Source of the DNA: Parvicella sp041583015
Lineage (GTDB): Bacteria > Bacteroidota > Bacteroidia > Flavobacteriales_D > Parvicellaceae
NCBI GenBank assembly: GCA_041583015.1
Contig: JBFHGR010000002.1
Coordinates: 1 to 64,000, forward strand
Length of the DNA stretch: 64,000 nt
Direction of reading: 5' to 3'
The position numbers and the translations under genes are program-made. The notes under the pieces are model-generated. The model saw nothing but the letters and a program-made list of their open reading frames with translations, did not search any database and was not told where the DNA came from. Positions 53,230-62,513 of this stretch are shown here, piece after piece. Numbering within the stretch: position 1 is the stretch's first letter; each line of letters begins with the position of its first letter.

Positions 53230-53917
53230 CAGCCAATTCTGCGGTTAAAGCATTAAAATTCTCTTGAGCTAATATGTAGTCTTTTTGGACCATCAAAGCG
53301 GCATTAAACATTCCTAATGCATTCTCTTTTTCCATTTTTTCGTTATAAATGAACCCTAAAAGATTGTATGCTGCTGCTCTGTATGCAACTTTTTGCACTC
53401 CATTCCCTCTATATTCCGCGTATTCTTCCGTAAGACTTTTAGGCGATAAGATAATTTCATTTAGCAACTCCTCACTTGCTGATAGATCCATCAACTGAAT
53501 ATAGTTATATGCCAATTCATATTTTAAAGAAACGCTATCATCATGAAAACTAAGCAACTCCTCACCGTACAAAATAATATCTTCATTTTTTTTCAATGCT
53601 TTGGCAGCATTATAAGCCAACCCCAATGTAGGTTCACAGACTTTAAAAGCTAAGGCTTTTGATGCGCATTTTTGCACAGATGAAAAATCATTAGTCAAAT
53701 AATATAATTTAGCCAAAGTATCATAATAAGTATGATTATTACTGTCTAAAGCAATAATGTTATATACAGCAGACTTTGCAATTTGGTAATCATTAACCGT
53801 CATGGCATTATTATACTTACTCCACTCCTGATTTATTTTCGCAAGCGACTCCTCATTTCCATTGCTACAACTTACAGCTATTAATAGAAGAACGATAAAA
53901 TACAATGTTTGCTTCAT
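53198..53917 (-). CDS. TPR-like lipoprotein
   Basis: This 239-residue protein starts at ATG 53917. The longer frame to 53956 crosses the promoter. Lipobox AVSC places the lipidated residue at Cys17. The mature part is a run of TPR-like helix pairs (YNNAMTVNDYQIAKSAVYNI, YLTNDFSSVQKCASKALAFK, GMFNAALMVQKDYILAQENF). It is probably a scaffold in the outer-membrane region. Its partners are not known. Confidence 0.78.
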   Translation of the reverse strand: MKQTLYFIVLLLIAVSCSNGNEESLAKINQEWSKYNNAMTVNDYQIAKSAVYNIIALDSNNHTYYDTLAKLYYLTNDFSSVQKCASKALAFKVCEPTLGLAYNAAKALKKNEDIILYGEELLSFHDDSVSLKYELAYNYIQLMDLSASEELLNEIILSPKSLTEEYAEYRGNGVQKVAYRAAAYNLLGFIYNEKMEKENALGMFNAALMVQKDYILAQENFNALTAELAATDSTSHSSQ

Positions 53918-53923
53918 ATGATA

Positions 53924-53931
53924 CAAATATA
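53924..53931 (-). promoter_or_regulatory. TAnnTTTG promoter of the TPR lipoprotein
   Basis: The minus strand reads TATATTTG, an exact match, 6 bases before the ATG at 53917. It lies 1 base from the opposing promoter of the HTTM gene. Confidence 0.6.
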
Positions 53932-53932
53932 T

Positions 53933-53940
53933 TACTTTTG
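53933..53940 (+). promoter_or_regulatory. TAnnTTTG promoter of the HTTM gene
   Basis: TACTTTTG, an exact match, 5 bases before ATG 53946. Transcription from it would be nearly leaderless. Confidence 0.6.
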
Positions 53941-53945
53941 AACCA

Positions 53946-55286
53946 ATGAATTCCATATACCAAAAACTTTTCTCTTCTATCTCCGGAGTACAACTAGCAG
54001 TATTTAGGTTTTTATTTGGCTTAGTAATTTTTTGGGAGGCAGGTAGATTAATATTTTGGAACGATGCTGCTTATTCTAAATATATAAATACAGTTTTTCA
54101 TTTTAAGTACCCATTCTTTGAATGGGTGAAACAAGCACCTGATTCAATAATGTATGTAATCATTGCTGCGGTTGCTTGCTTGGCAATCCTTTTTTCTGTA
54201 GGTTTATTTCATAAAATTGTTTCTCCCTTATTATTTTTAGGCTACACCTATCTTGAGCTTATTGATATTAGTTACTGGAATAATCACTATTATTTTTACG
54301 CACTAATTCTGTTTCTTTTCATTTTTATACGCCCTACTTTCGTTATTTCTTACCATAAAGACAAAGTGAAAATAAGAAATGCAAAATGGTGGGAATTAAA
54401 CATTCTTAAGTTTTTGGTTGTTCTGGTTTTATTTTATGGTGGAATAGCAAAATTAGTCAATCCAGATTGGATGAATGGTTCTGCTACAACAGCACTTATA
54501 AGTTTAGAATTGAGTAAAAAAGATATTTTTCTTTCTGAATCATCAATCTCTTTTTATTCATTAATAACTAAGTGGTTTGGGATAGGCATTGATCTGGTTT
54601 CTGGTTTTTTATTATTACATAGAAAGACCATTGTTTTCGGATTAGTATTTTTAATACCGTTTAACTTATTAAATTCCTATTTGTTCAATATTGGATCATT
54701 TCCTTATGCAATGCTTTCAACCTTATTTTTGTTTATACCCAATAATTGGTATAGACTTATATCAAAAACTAAAAAATTTGAGATTGTTGAGAATCATTCA
54801 AATGAAAAAAAGATTGGGATAATAACACTTTTAACCTTATTTATAGTAATACAAATTTCACTTCCATTAAGGCATTTTTTTATAGAAGGGAATTCTTTTT
54901 GGACAGGAGAAGGCAAACTTTATGCTTGGCATATGATGTCTGGTGTAACTCATGCTGAAACAAATAAATTTGTAGTCATTGCAAAAGCTCCATTCAAAAA
55001 TAACCTGGAAAAACATACTCTTGATTTGGGACTTTATTTAAATGAAAAGCAAATAAAGGCACTTTCAAAATTTCCATATTTAGCCTTCCAATTTGCTCAG
55101 TTTGTAAAGTCTGAAATGCAGTATGAGGGATATAGTGACATAAAAGTTTATGCTAATATGAACATGGGGCGAAATGGCAGTGAAATGAAACCAGTAATCT
55201 CTCCATTTACCAATTTATTGGACGTCAAAATATCTTATACATCGCACAATAAATGGATTCTTTTATATTTAGATGAAGGTTACTAA
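53946..55286 (+). CDS. HTTM / vitamin K-dependent gamma-carboxylase-like membrane protein
   Basis: This 446-residue polytopic membrane protein opens ISGVQLAVFRFLFGLVIFWE. It contains LELIDISYWNNHYYFYALIL and VVLVLFYGGIAKLVNPDWMN, all typical of the HTTM domain shared with vitamin K-dependent gamma-carboxylases. About seven hydrophobic helices span residues 15-320. The C-terminal 130 residues form a soluble domain with a WHMMSG segment. Bacterial homologues probably act in lipid or quinone chemistry rather than carboxylation, which is inference. It is alone on its strand and converges with the LRR gene. Confidence 0.85.
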   Translation: MNSIYQKLFSSISGVQLAVFRFLFGLVIFWEAGRLIFWNDAAYSKYINTVFHFKYPFFEWVKQAPDSIMYVIIAAVACLAILFSVGLFHKIVSPLLFLGYTYLELIDISYWNNHYYFYALILFLFIFIRPTFVISYHKDKVKIRNAKWWELNILKFLVVLVLFYGGIAKLVNPDWMNGSATTALISLELSKKDIFLSESSISFYSLITKWFGIGIDLVSGFLLLHRKTIVFGLVFLIPFNLLNSYLFNIGSFPYAMLSTLFLFIPNNWYRLISKTKKFEIVENHSNEKKIGIITLLTLFIVIQISLPLRHFFIEGNSFWTGEGKLYAWHMMSGVTHAETNKFVVIAKAPFKNNLEKHTLDLGLYLNEKQIKALSKFPYLAFQFAQFVKSEMQYEGYSDIKVYANMNMGRNGSEMKPVISPFTNLLDVKISYTSHNKWILLYLDEGY

Positions 55287-56932
55287 TTGTTTTCTTCGAT
55301 TAACTCTGGCTTACTCTGTCCATTAATCAATTGCTCAAATTGACTTGAAAGTAATTCAATATCTAAATCTGACATATTGGTGTTTGAAATATCTAATACT
55401 TTCAATTTACAACTTTCATTCAAAAGTAGTTTTGATATTGGGTTATTCGACAGTTCAACTTCCTCCAATTTTGAAAAATTGGACAAATTAATTGACGTCA
55501 TTGTATTGTTGTCTAGAAATAGTTCCAATAATGCACTATTCTTATTCAGTGTAGGAAAATTAACTATTCTACAAGATTGACATTCAATTTTTTGAATAGA
55601 GTCTAAATAAAATAACTCTTCTTCCAATATTGATATTGGATTATGACTTAAGTCTATTTTTTGAATTGCTGTAGAGTTAAATATAGACATCGGAACGTTC
55701 TGAATATTATTCTCGCCAATATCAATCTTTATTAATGAATCCAATTTAAAATCAATACCTTTTTCACTTAATTGATTATTTCTTAACTCTAAAACTTTAA
55801 GTGATTCTAATTCATTTTTGCTAACTTTAAATGTTAAAAGTGCATTTCCATTTAAAACTAACATTTGCAACTTGTTCAAACAACTGTTAGAAAACTCTAT
55901 CTTTTCAATTTTGTTTTCAATTGCAAAAAATTTACGTAGATTACATAAACCATTGACTTCATCAATATTTGTAATATTATTGAATGAAACATCCAAAATT
56001 TGCAATGCAGAATAATCAACCAATGAAATAGGCAATGTCGAAATTTTATTATCCCCTATTTCATAAACTTCTATAGTTGTCGGATTTAATATTATCGGGA
56101 ATTTCATCAAGTTGTTCCCAGATATTTTTATAGTTTTTAACTGTGATAAATTTGAAATAAATTGCATTTCATTAATTTCATTACCTGATACATTCAAATA
56201 ATTTAAATTCTCACAACTACTTAAGGTGGTTGGTAATTCGCTAAAATTATTGTTTTTTAAGTTAATAATTTCTAGTTGCTTATTTAGTCCTATACTACTC
56301 GGTAAAATTTCTAGATTATTATTCCCGCATTTAAATACCTTTAGTTTCTTCGATCTAAATAACTTATCACTTAAGAATCTTAACCTATTATTTTGAATTT
56401 CTAAAGTTTCAAGTCTTGATAAAGCGTTTGATAATTCTATAAACTTTAAATTATTGGATGCTAAATCCAACAATCTTAAATTTGAAAAATTTGAAAAATC
56501 ACAAGCGATTGAATCAATTGAGTTGTCTCTTAAATTTATTTCTTCTAAATTGATTAATTCTTCCAGAAATTTGGGAATTAAAGAGATTTTATTATCATGG
56601 ATTACTAATGACTTTAAGTTTTTTAATTTTATAATTGAATCAGGTATTGCCTCCAATTGAGCATCAATAATCACCAATGTAGTTAAGTTAGGAGACGAAG
56701 CCAAAATATCTATTGTCTCATTCCAATTATTTTGAAATGACAATGTTACTTTATTCAAATTTTGAAACCTTGTTAAATTATTTTGTAGAGAAGTATATTT
56801 CTTTGGAACGATTAATTCCTTCACTTCTGAAGAATCTTCAAATAACTCACCCAAAACAAATGAATTAACAACCTGAGAGTAATAATTGAATGAAGTAAAA
56901 ATAAACAAGAAATAAGAAACAAATCTAATCAT
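55283..56932 (-). CDS. Secreted leucine-rich-repeat protein
   Basis: This 549-residue protein has a signal peptide (about 1-20, ending YYSQ). From about residue 45 to 525 there are around 20 LRRs of 20-24 residues, with the core LxxLxLxxN(x)L: for example LRLLDLASNNLKFI, LKTIKISGNNLMKF, LKVLELRNNQLSE. The C-terminus (QLINGQSKPELIEENN) has no T9SS sorting domain. It probably binds a protein outside the cell. Its start overlaps the stop of the collar-domain gene by one base (TAATG on the minus strand), so the two are coupled. Confidence 0.85.
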   Translation of the reverse strand: MIRFVSYFLFIFTSFNYYSQVVNSFVLGELFEDSSEVKELIVPKKYTSLQNNLTRFQNLNKVTLSFQNNWNETIDILASSPNLTTLVIIDAQLEAIPDSIIKLKNLKSLVIHDNKISLIPKFLEELINLEEINLRDNSIDSIACDFSNFSNLRLLDLASNNLKFIELSNALSRLETLEIQNNRLRFLSDKLFRSKKLKVFKCGNNNLEILPSSIGLNKQLEIINLKNNNFSELPTTLSSCENLNYLNVSGNEINEMQFISNLSQLKTIKISGNNLMKFPIILNPTTIEVYEIGDNKISTLPISLVDYSALQILDVSFNNITNIDEVNGLCNLRKFFAIENKIEKIEFSNSCLNKLQMLVLNGNALLTFKVSKNELESLKVLELRNNQLSEKGIDFKLDSLIKIDIGENNIQNVPMSIFNSTAIQKIDLSHNPISILEEELFYLDSIQKIECQSCRIVNFPTLNKNSALLELFLDNNTMTSINLSNFSKLEEVELSNNPISKLLLNESCKLKVLDISNTNMSDLDIELLSSQFEQLINGQSKPELIEENN

Positions 56933-58725
56933 TACTTAATTCTAATAATCCATCGAACACTCATATTGGTAACTCTAGTCTCGAGTCCATCTAAATTTGC
57001 TTGAAAACGATCACCACTTGTATTATATGCACGAATTGTTACTACAGTGCCATCATCATCCAAATAATCATTGGTATCCCCATTACCACTATCGTCATTA
57101 TTTATCCAGTCAAGATTATTTGCTTGATCAGTTTGATATAATCCACTAGTAGTATTACCTCTTAAAAACCTTCCTCTAGAGGCATCTCCCGATTCTGATG
57201 TAGTTCCTCCATTCAAATTTGGCAGAACTCTACCATTTAAAGGACTTGCCCCATCTGCGACTGTTTGACCATTACACTCCATCCATCCTGCGGGTAAAGC
57301 AGGTACTCCTGTCAAATTTCCATGCCAACCAACAATACTACCAATAGGAATTAACCCATATCCGGCATTAGACCAAGCAGCATTACCGTTTGCATCTTGA
57401 GACATTAAAAAATCACCAGCGGTTGGTGCTCCTCCTCTTATCCTTACCGTTCCATTTACATCTAATGCTCTTGTTGGAGCGTTGGTTCTAATTCCAACTT
57501 CTTGAGTATTTAAATCCAATCTCATTGTTAAAACATCTGCATCAGATTCTGTGAAATCCAAGTATTGATCAGCAAAAATTGTCATTTCCGTGCCTCCTTC
57601 TGTTGCATATCCCACACCATAAGTAGCACCTGCATTATCTCTTACAAAATAAGTTCCACTATTAACGTCAGCATTACCATTAATATCCAAAGTTTGAGAT
57701 AAAGTTGCAGTTCCAATACCTACTCTATTTGTTCCTGCATCCACCAAAACCATATTTGCATTCCCATCTGACTCAACTCTAAAATTCCTATCCAATCCTT
57801 GCTCATTGAAAATAAACTGACTATTCATATCCAAATCCATAGATACAGCTCCGTTTTCATACATCCTAAACCTTCCGTCATCACCATCATCAGAAAATAC
57901 TCCCATTAAAGTTCCTCCTGTAGTAGCATCCAGCCAATACATATCATCTCCAATTCTGGTTGTACCGTCATCTCGTACTTCAAATACACGTGTACCGGCA
58001 TCCTCAATAGCAAAATCACCTGTACCTGTTAAATCATGAATTAATGTAAAGTTTGCATGTGATATTGTAGTCGCTTCAACTAATGGACCTCCCATTCTAA
58101 CCCTGTCAGCCCCAGCATTAACATATAATCCATTATCGGCTGCCGCAGTTAGTGTAACTGTTCCAGCAGTTCCCCCACCCACTAGTCCGGCTCCTGCTGT
58201 AACTCCTGTTATATCGCCATTGGGGGGGAGAGTTTGAGTTCCTAAAACACCATTAGCATCTGCCACAACCATTCTTGTTCCAACTCCTCCTAAATCATCT
58301 ACTTCCATTTGTCCAGCAGTATATACTCTAACCCTTTCAGCATTATTAGTTTTAAAAACCAAGTCTTGTGCATCTGAAGTTCCTACGTAATCTGTCCCTG
58401 GTGTTGTTCCGGCATTTCCATTTAATGCCCAAGCAGTACCTTGCATCATAAACTGCACCCATTGCGCTCCGTCCCATAACCAATATGAATTAGTGGTTTC
58501 ATCATAAACTGTTAAACCTTCATCTGCGGCACCCAGACCGCCAATACCAACTCGCTGACCTGAGGTAATTCTTGGGATTAAAATTCCCTTGTCATTGGTA
58601 GATACATCTGCATCTAAAATAGCATTGGGATTAGGGTCAGTTCCTGTATTATTAACTCCAATTCCTTGTGAAAACATAGGTAATGTAAGAGAAAAAATTG
58701 AAGCAGATAAAAATAACTTATTCAT
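56932..58725 (-). CDS. Secreted protein with tail-fibre-like and collar-like domains
   Basis: This 597-residue protein has a signal peptide (about 1-19, ending MFSQ). The middle is rich in Gly/Asp/Asn/Thr with short repeating strands (LDINGNADVNSGTYFVRD, NAPTRALDVNGTVRIRGG), as in trimeric tail fibres and adhesins. Residues about 460-597 resemble the phage tail collar domain (LIPIGSIVGWHG, LPAGWMECNGQTVAD, GRFLRGNTTSGLYQTDQANN, WIIRIK). It has no phage neighbours and a signal peptide, so it looks like a cell-surface fibre or lectin. It is the first gene of an operon with the LRR protein. Confidence 0.8.
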   Translation of the reverse strand: MNKLFLSASIFSLTLPMFSQGIGVNNTGTDPNPNAILDADVSTNDKGILIPRITSGQRVGIGGLGAADEGLTVYDETTNSYWLWDGAQWVQFMMQGTAWALNGNAGTTPGTDYVGTSDAQDLVFKTNNAERVRVYTAGQMEVDDLGGVGTRMVVADANGVLGTQTLPPNGDITGVTAGAGLVGGGTAGTVTLTAAADNGLYVNAGADRVRMGGPLVEATTISHANFTLIHDLTGTGDFAIEDAGTRVFEVRDDGTTRIGDDMYWLDATTGGTLMGVFSDDGDDGRFRMYENGAVSMDLDMNSQFIFNEQGLDRNFRVESDGNANMVLVDAGTNRVGIGTATLSQTLDINGNADVNSGTYFVRDNAGATYGVGYATEGGTEMTIFADQYLDFTESDADVLTMRLDLNTQEVGIRTNAPTRALDVNGTVRIRGGAPTAGDFLMSQDANGNAAWSNAGYGLIPIGSIVGWHGNLTGVPALPAGWMECNGQTVADGASPLNGRVLPNLNGGTTSESGDASRGRFLRGNTTSGLYQTDQANNLDWINNDDSGNGDTNDYLDDDGTVVTIRAYNTSGDRFQANLDGLETRVTNMSVRWIIRIK

Positions 58726-58745
58726 AGTAGTAATTGTAGGTACTA

Positions 58746-58753
58746 CAAATATA
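58746..58753 (-). promoter_or_regulatory. TAnnTTTG promoter of the collar-domain/LRR operon
   Basis: The minus strand reads TATATTTG, an exact match, 20 bases before the ATG at 58725. Confidence 0.65.
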
Positions 58754-58775
58754 ATAAAAAATAACTAGTCTTTTT

Positions 58776-59258
58776 TTAAATGCTTGTAATCAAATTGTTA
58801 TGCCAACTGTCCTTAACCGGCACTTCCCATTTATCAAAATCTCCAACCACAGTAATCATGTTATTGAATACAATTGTATCTTCTGTAAATGTTTTTGATG
58901 CTAGTAAATCTTGAAAATTATTCATAGTCGTAACATCCACTTTTCCTTCATCGTTTTTAAAAGCGATAAGCATTCTATCTAATAATGAAACACTAAGTTC
59001 TTCTTCTAATGCTTTCATCAATTTAACTTGAGCATCTTGAGCCCTACCACACATACTTCCATCACAATCATCTGCTGCAACAAGTATGAATCTTTTGTAG
59101 AGAATCTTTACCGTTCCTTTTACACTTGCACCATGACTTTCCCATCCGTGCAAGAAATTAGTGGCATAGCCATCAATAATATTGATTTGCTCATCAGAAA
59201 ATTCTTCACTTGAAGTGTAAATCCAAATTTTATCGGTAGGCTTAAAATCTTTTAACAT
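58776..59258 (-). CDS. Conserved Bacteroidota protein often labelled ABC transporter ATPase
   Basis: This 160-residue protein matches, from memory, a Bacteroidota family that databases label as ABC transporter ATPase. It has no Walker A, no signature and no Walker B, so the label is unsupported. Visible segments are IWIYTSSEEFSDEQINII, LHGWESHGASVKGTVKILYK, FILVAADDCDGSMCGRAQD and LLDRMLIAFKNDEGKVDV. It lies 1 base after the lipoprotein gene and close to the Fe-S pair, a neighbourhood I recall from other Bacteroidota. Its function is unknown. Confidence 0.75.
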   Translation of the reverse strand: MLKDFKPTDKIWIYTSSEEFSDEQINIIDGYATNFLHGWESHGASVKGTVKILYKRFILVAADDCDGSMCGRAQDAQVKLMKALEEELSVSLLDRMLIAFKNDEGKVDVTTMNNFQDLLASKTFTEDTIVFNNMITVVGDFDKWEVPVKDSWHNNLITSI

Positions 59259-59259
59259 C

Positions 59260-60138
59260 TTATTTTATTGTAATTTTTGCTGATACTTCTGCAAATTTAT
59301 CACTCTTCGTGTCAGTTACCAATATATTCCAAGTGTATTTACCTGGCGAAAATTCAGAGAATACTTTTGAAAAGTATAAAGGATAGGTTTCATACCCTTC
59401 AATTAACCCTGATATTTCATCTTCTTGAAAAAATACTTCCTTCTGATTATTGTCCAAAACTTTCATGACGTAATTCATATACACCATTCCATCTTCCTCT
59501 ACAAATCCCTTTACACCATTTAAATAAATTAAAATTTCGTCTCCTTTATAAACATTTATTGGTATTTTCTCAAACTGTTTCTTTCCTAAAAATAACTGAC
59601 TTGAAAGAACTACACCTTCCAAATTAGAAGAGAACTCAACTCCTTTTGTACCTATTGCTTTTTTGGAAACTAAAGTATATTCCTCTTTAAAATCATATGA
59701 AATTGTACCATATTTATCAAAAAGTACTACTTCCATGGTTAGTCTTTCTTCCTTTGGTTCTAATGGTACAGTAAAGTATGCTTCAAAGAAATCAATCTTA
59801 GGATCTTGTTGTTCTATCTTACTTAAAAGATCTTCGTATTGATCTATGATATTTCCTTTTGAATCTAAAACTTTTAGACTAATTCCTACGTGTTGATATC
59901 CATCTTTAATCGTTGCATTCTGAACACCTGAAAACTCTAAAATTACGTTTTCTCCTCTTATTATTTCATTGTTATAAATAGGTTCTATACCGTTAATAGA
60001 CACATCAAAACTTTCATAAGAAAATCCATTTTTTATTTCTGAATTCTCTTCTGAAACAGTCTCATCGCCACCTACTGTAACTTCACAAGATGTTGCAATT
60101 ATGAATAAGGATACTAGGGGTAGTATATATTTTTTCAT
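59260..60138 (-). CDS. Hypothetical lipoprotein
   Basis: This 292-residue protein has lipobox ATSC (Cys18) and a beta-rich mature part that seems to be two similar halves. The first has GINGIEPIYNNEIIRGENVI, the second FEKIPINVYKGDEILIYLNG, and each half is followed by a strand with GY or GM and LKVLD/MKVLD. The internal repeat suggests two Ig-like domains. Its function is unknown. It lies 15 bases after the Fe-S gene and 1 base before the next gene, in a probable operon. Confidence 0.65.
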   Translation of the reverse strand: MKKYILPLVSLFIIATSCEVTVGGDETVSEENSEIKNGFSYESFDVSINGIEPIYNNEIIRGENVILEFSGVQNATIKDGYQHVGISLKVLDSKGNIIDQYEDLLSKIEQQDPKIDFFEAYFTVPLEPKEERLTMEVVLFDKYGTISYDFKEEYTLVSKKAIGTKGVEFSSNLEGVVLSSQLFLGKKQFEKIPINVYKGDEILIYLNGVKGFVEEDGMVYMNYVMKVLDNNQKEVFFQEDEISGLIEGYETYPLYFSKVFSEFSPGKYTWNILVTDTKSDKFAEVSAKITIK

Positions 60139-60153
60139 TGAATTATTTATCTC

Positions 60154-60948
60154 TTATAAATCTGCTGCATTTGCGATTAATTCTGCTACGTCCAAAACTT
60201 TGACACTATCTTCCTTATTAAAGTGCTTTAATCCATCTGTCATCATGGTATTACAGAAAGGACATCCTGTTGCAACTAAATCTGCTTTCGCATCAATAAC
60301 ATCCCCAGTTCTCTCCACGTTAATTTCCTTATCTCCTTTTTCTGCCTCTTTAAACATCTGAGCACCTCCTGCTCCACAACAAAGTCCATTTGTTTTACAT
60401 CTTTTCATCTCCACCAATTCACTATCTAATTTAGATAGCACATCTCTAGGTGCTTCATAAACATCATTGGCTCTTCCTAAATAACAAGGATCATGGAAAG
60501 TAATTTTCTTACCTTTAAAATCTCCGCCTCCAGCAATTTTCAATCTACCTTCCTTCAACAAACCGTTGATTAATTGTGTATGATGAATAACTTCATAAGT
60601 TCCTCCTAATTCTGGATACTCATTTTTTAAAGTATTAAAACAGTGAGGACAAGCGGTAACAATTTTCTTGATTTCATAACCGTTTAAGACTTGAATATTC
60701 TGCATAGCAGCCATCATAAAAGCAAATTCATTTCCTGCTCTTTTTGCAGGATCTCCTGTACAAGATTCCTCTGTTCCTAAAACAGCAAACTTCACTTCGC
60801 ACTTATTTAAAATCTTTACAACTGCCTTTGTAATTTTCTTAGCTCTGTCATCAAAACTTCCAGCGCAACCAACCCAAAATAAAATTTCTGGTGATTCCCC
60901 TCTGGCAACCATTTCTGCTACTGTTGGTACATTTAATAATTCTGACAT
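60154..60948 (-). CDS. (Fe-S)-binding protein with two CCG domains
   Basis: This 264-residue protein has two cysteine-rich CCG-type domains, as in HdrB, GlpC and LutA. Domain 1 contains WVGCAGSFDDRAK, ESCTGDPAKR and TACPHCFNTLKNEYP. Domain 2 contains FHDPCYLGRANDVYEAPR, LCCGAGG and GCPFCNTMM. These domains bind a 4Fe-4S cluster and pass electrons or reduce disulfides. Its partner is the membrane protein at 61038, which starts 89 bases upstream. The reaction is not determined. Confidence 0.88.
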   Translation of the reverse strand: MSELLNVPTVAEMVARGESPEILFWVGCAGSFDDRAKKITKAVVKILNKCEVKFAVLGTEESCTGDPAKRAGNEFAFMMAAMQNIQVLNGYEIKKIVTACPHCFNTLKNEYPELGGTYEVIHHTQLINGLLKEGRLKIAGGGDFKGKKITFHDPCYLGRANDVYEAPRDVLSKLDSELVEMKRCKTNGLCCGAGGAQMFKEAEKGDKEINVERTGDVIDAKADLVATGCPFCNTMMTDGLKHFNKEDSVKVLDVAELIANAADL

Positions 60949-61037
60949 TTATTTTTAGTTTTTAGCACTTAGTGGATAGCGCTTAGTTTATTTATTTCAA
61001 TTTAATTGCTTCAGTAATCAATTGGAACATTGATACA

Positions 61038-62381
61038 TTAATCTTCTTTTGCCCAATTCAATCTATCACTTGTAGCATATTGCCACGGTGCTCCATTATT
61101 TTCAATATTGGTAAGCATACCAGCTAATTCTGTTGGTACTTTTGATTCCTCCATAACAAGGTATCTTCTTAAATCCACAATAATACTTAGTGGATCTATA
61201 TTCACTGGACATTCTTGCACACATGCATTACAACTGGTACATGCCCAAACTTCTTCCTCTAGGACAAAATCATAAATCAATGACTTACCATCATGAGCAT
61301 CTTTACCATTTTTCTTTTTGTATGCTGATAATTCCTCCAATCTATCACGCGTATCCATCATGATTTTTCTTGGTGAAAGTTTCTTGCCTGTCTGATTTGC
61401 AGGACAAGCAGAAGAACATCTACCACATTCTGTACATGTGTAACTATCCATTAACTGTTTCCAAGTCAAGTCTTCAACATCTTTCGCTCCAAATAGTCCT
61501 ACTTCAGCAGTTTCACCTTCTGGTGGTGCAGCATATGGATCAAAATTTGGATCAAACATACTTTCTACTTCCTTTTTAACAGAAGCCAAGTTGGTAAACT
61601 GTCCTTTTGGTTTAAGGTTTGAAAAGAATGTATTAGGAAAAGCCAAGAAAATATGGAAGTGTTTTGAAAAAGGCAAATAGCACATAAATCCAAGGACAAC
61701 AATGATATGTCCCCACCACCCTATTCTTTCAATTAATTCCAAAGTAGCTATTTCCATTCCTCCGAAAATAGCACCTCCAAACAGGCTACTTAAAGCAAAA
61801 CCATAAGACCCTTCACCTGTAGCACCTACGGCATGTGAATGCCCCGCTTGATACAATGCTTCATCAGCGCCATTCATTGTAAAAATGAACATCACCAAGA
61901 AAAACTCAAGGTATAGGATAATGTTACCATCCAATTTAGGCCAACCTGTCATTTCACTCATTTGAAATCTCGGTATTTTCAATAAGTTTCTTCTAGCCAA
62001 AAATGAAAAAGTAGCAATCAACGCTAAAAATGACAAAACTTCGATGATACTTATTACCAATGTATAAAAACCTCCCAGCGGCTCCATAAAAATACGATGT
62101 GAACCTGTAACACCATCCACTATTATTTCTATTAACTCAACTTGAGTAAATAAAAATGCCACGTAAATAAACAAGTGCAGCATTGCTGGAATTGGTCTTT
62201 GAAACATTTTCTTCTGTCCCAATGCTACCAATGTCATTGTTTTCAACCTCTCAGAAAACTTATCTGATCTATTTAACGGTTTCCCCATTCTTATATTACC
62301 AGCAATTCTCTTGATCTGTAAACCAAAAAAAGTAATGCCTCCTAAAAATATAACCAGGAAAATAATACTACCAATACCCAT
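61038..62381 (-). CDS. Membrane (Fe-S)-binding protein, electron-transfer subunit
   Basis: This 447-residue protein has an N-terminal half with about five membrane helices (residues 3-260), resembling the gamma subunit of respiratory nitrate reductase/HdrE. The C-terminal half has two 4Fe-4S ferredoxin motifs: CTECGRCSSACPANQ near residue 314 and CTSCNACVQECPVNI near 382. With the CCG protein it should form an HdrDE-like complex that takes electrons from quinol or a thiol. The electron donor is unknown. It is the first of the Fe-S genes here. Confidence 0.88.
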   Translation of the reverse strand: MGIGSIIFLVIFLGGITFFGLQIKRIAGNIRMGKPLNRSDKFSERLKTMTLVALGQKKMFQRPIPAMLHLFIYVAFLFTQVELIEIIVDGVTGSHRIFMEPLGGFYTLVISIIEVLSFLALIATFSFLARRNLLKIPRFQMSEMTGWPKLDGNIILYLEFFLVMFIFTMNGADEALYQAGHSHAVGATGEGSYGFALSSLFGGAIFGGMEIATLELIERIGWWGHIIVVLGFMCYLPFSKHFHIFLAFPNTFFSNLKPKGQFTNLASVKKEVESMFDPNFDPYAAPPEGETAEVGLFGAKDVEDLTWKQLMDSYTCTECGRCSSACPANQTGKKLSPRKIMMDTRDRLEELSAYKKKNGKDAHDGKSLIYDFVLEEEVWACTSCNACVQECPVNIDPLSIIVDLRRYLVMEESKVPTELAGMLTNIENNGAPWQYATSDRLNWAKED

Positions 62382-62460
62382 TTAATCTAAATTAATAATT
62401 CGATTACAAAGAAAATAAACATTCGGCAACTTATACCTTATTTATGGTATTTTTTTAAAC

Positions 62461-62500
62461 AAAAAAGCGGTAAATAATAGATTTATTTACCGCTTTTACT
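62461..62500. terminator. Terminator after mlaD
   Basis: AAAAGCGGTAAATAA pairs with TTATTTACCGCTTTT around a 5-base loop. It lies just after the stop of the minus-strand MlaD gene and also upstream of the Fe-S gene. Confidence 0.75.
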
Positions 62501-62513
62501 AAAACTATATAAG

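Noticed and set aside
56932..58725. Prophage remnant, because of the tail-collar-like domain
   Set aside because: The protein has a signal peptide, its own Bacteroidota-type promoter and an LRR partner. No terminase, capsid, integrase or other phage genes are near.
58776..59258. ABC transporter ATPase function
   Set aside because: None of Walker A, signature or Walker B motifs is present.
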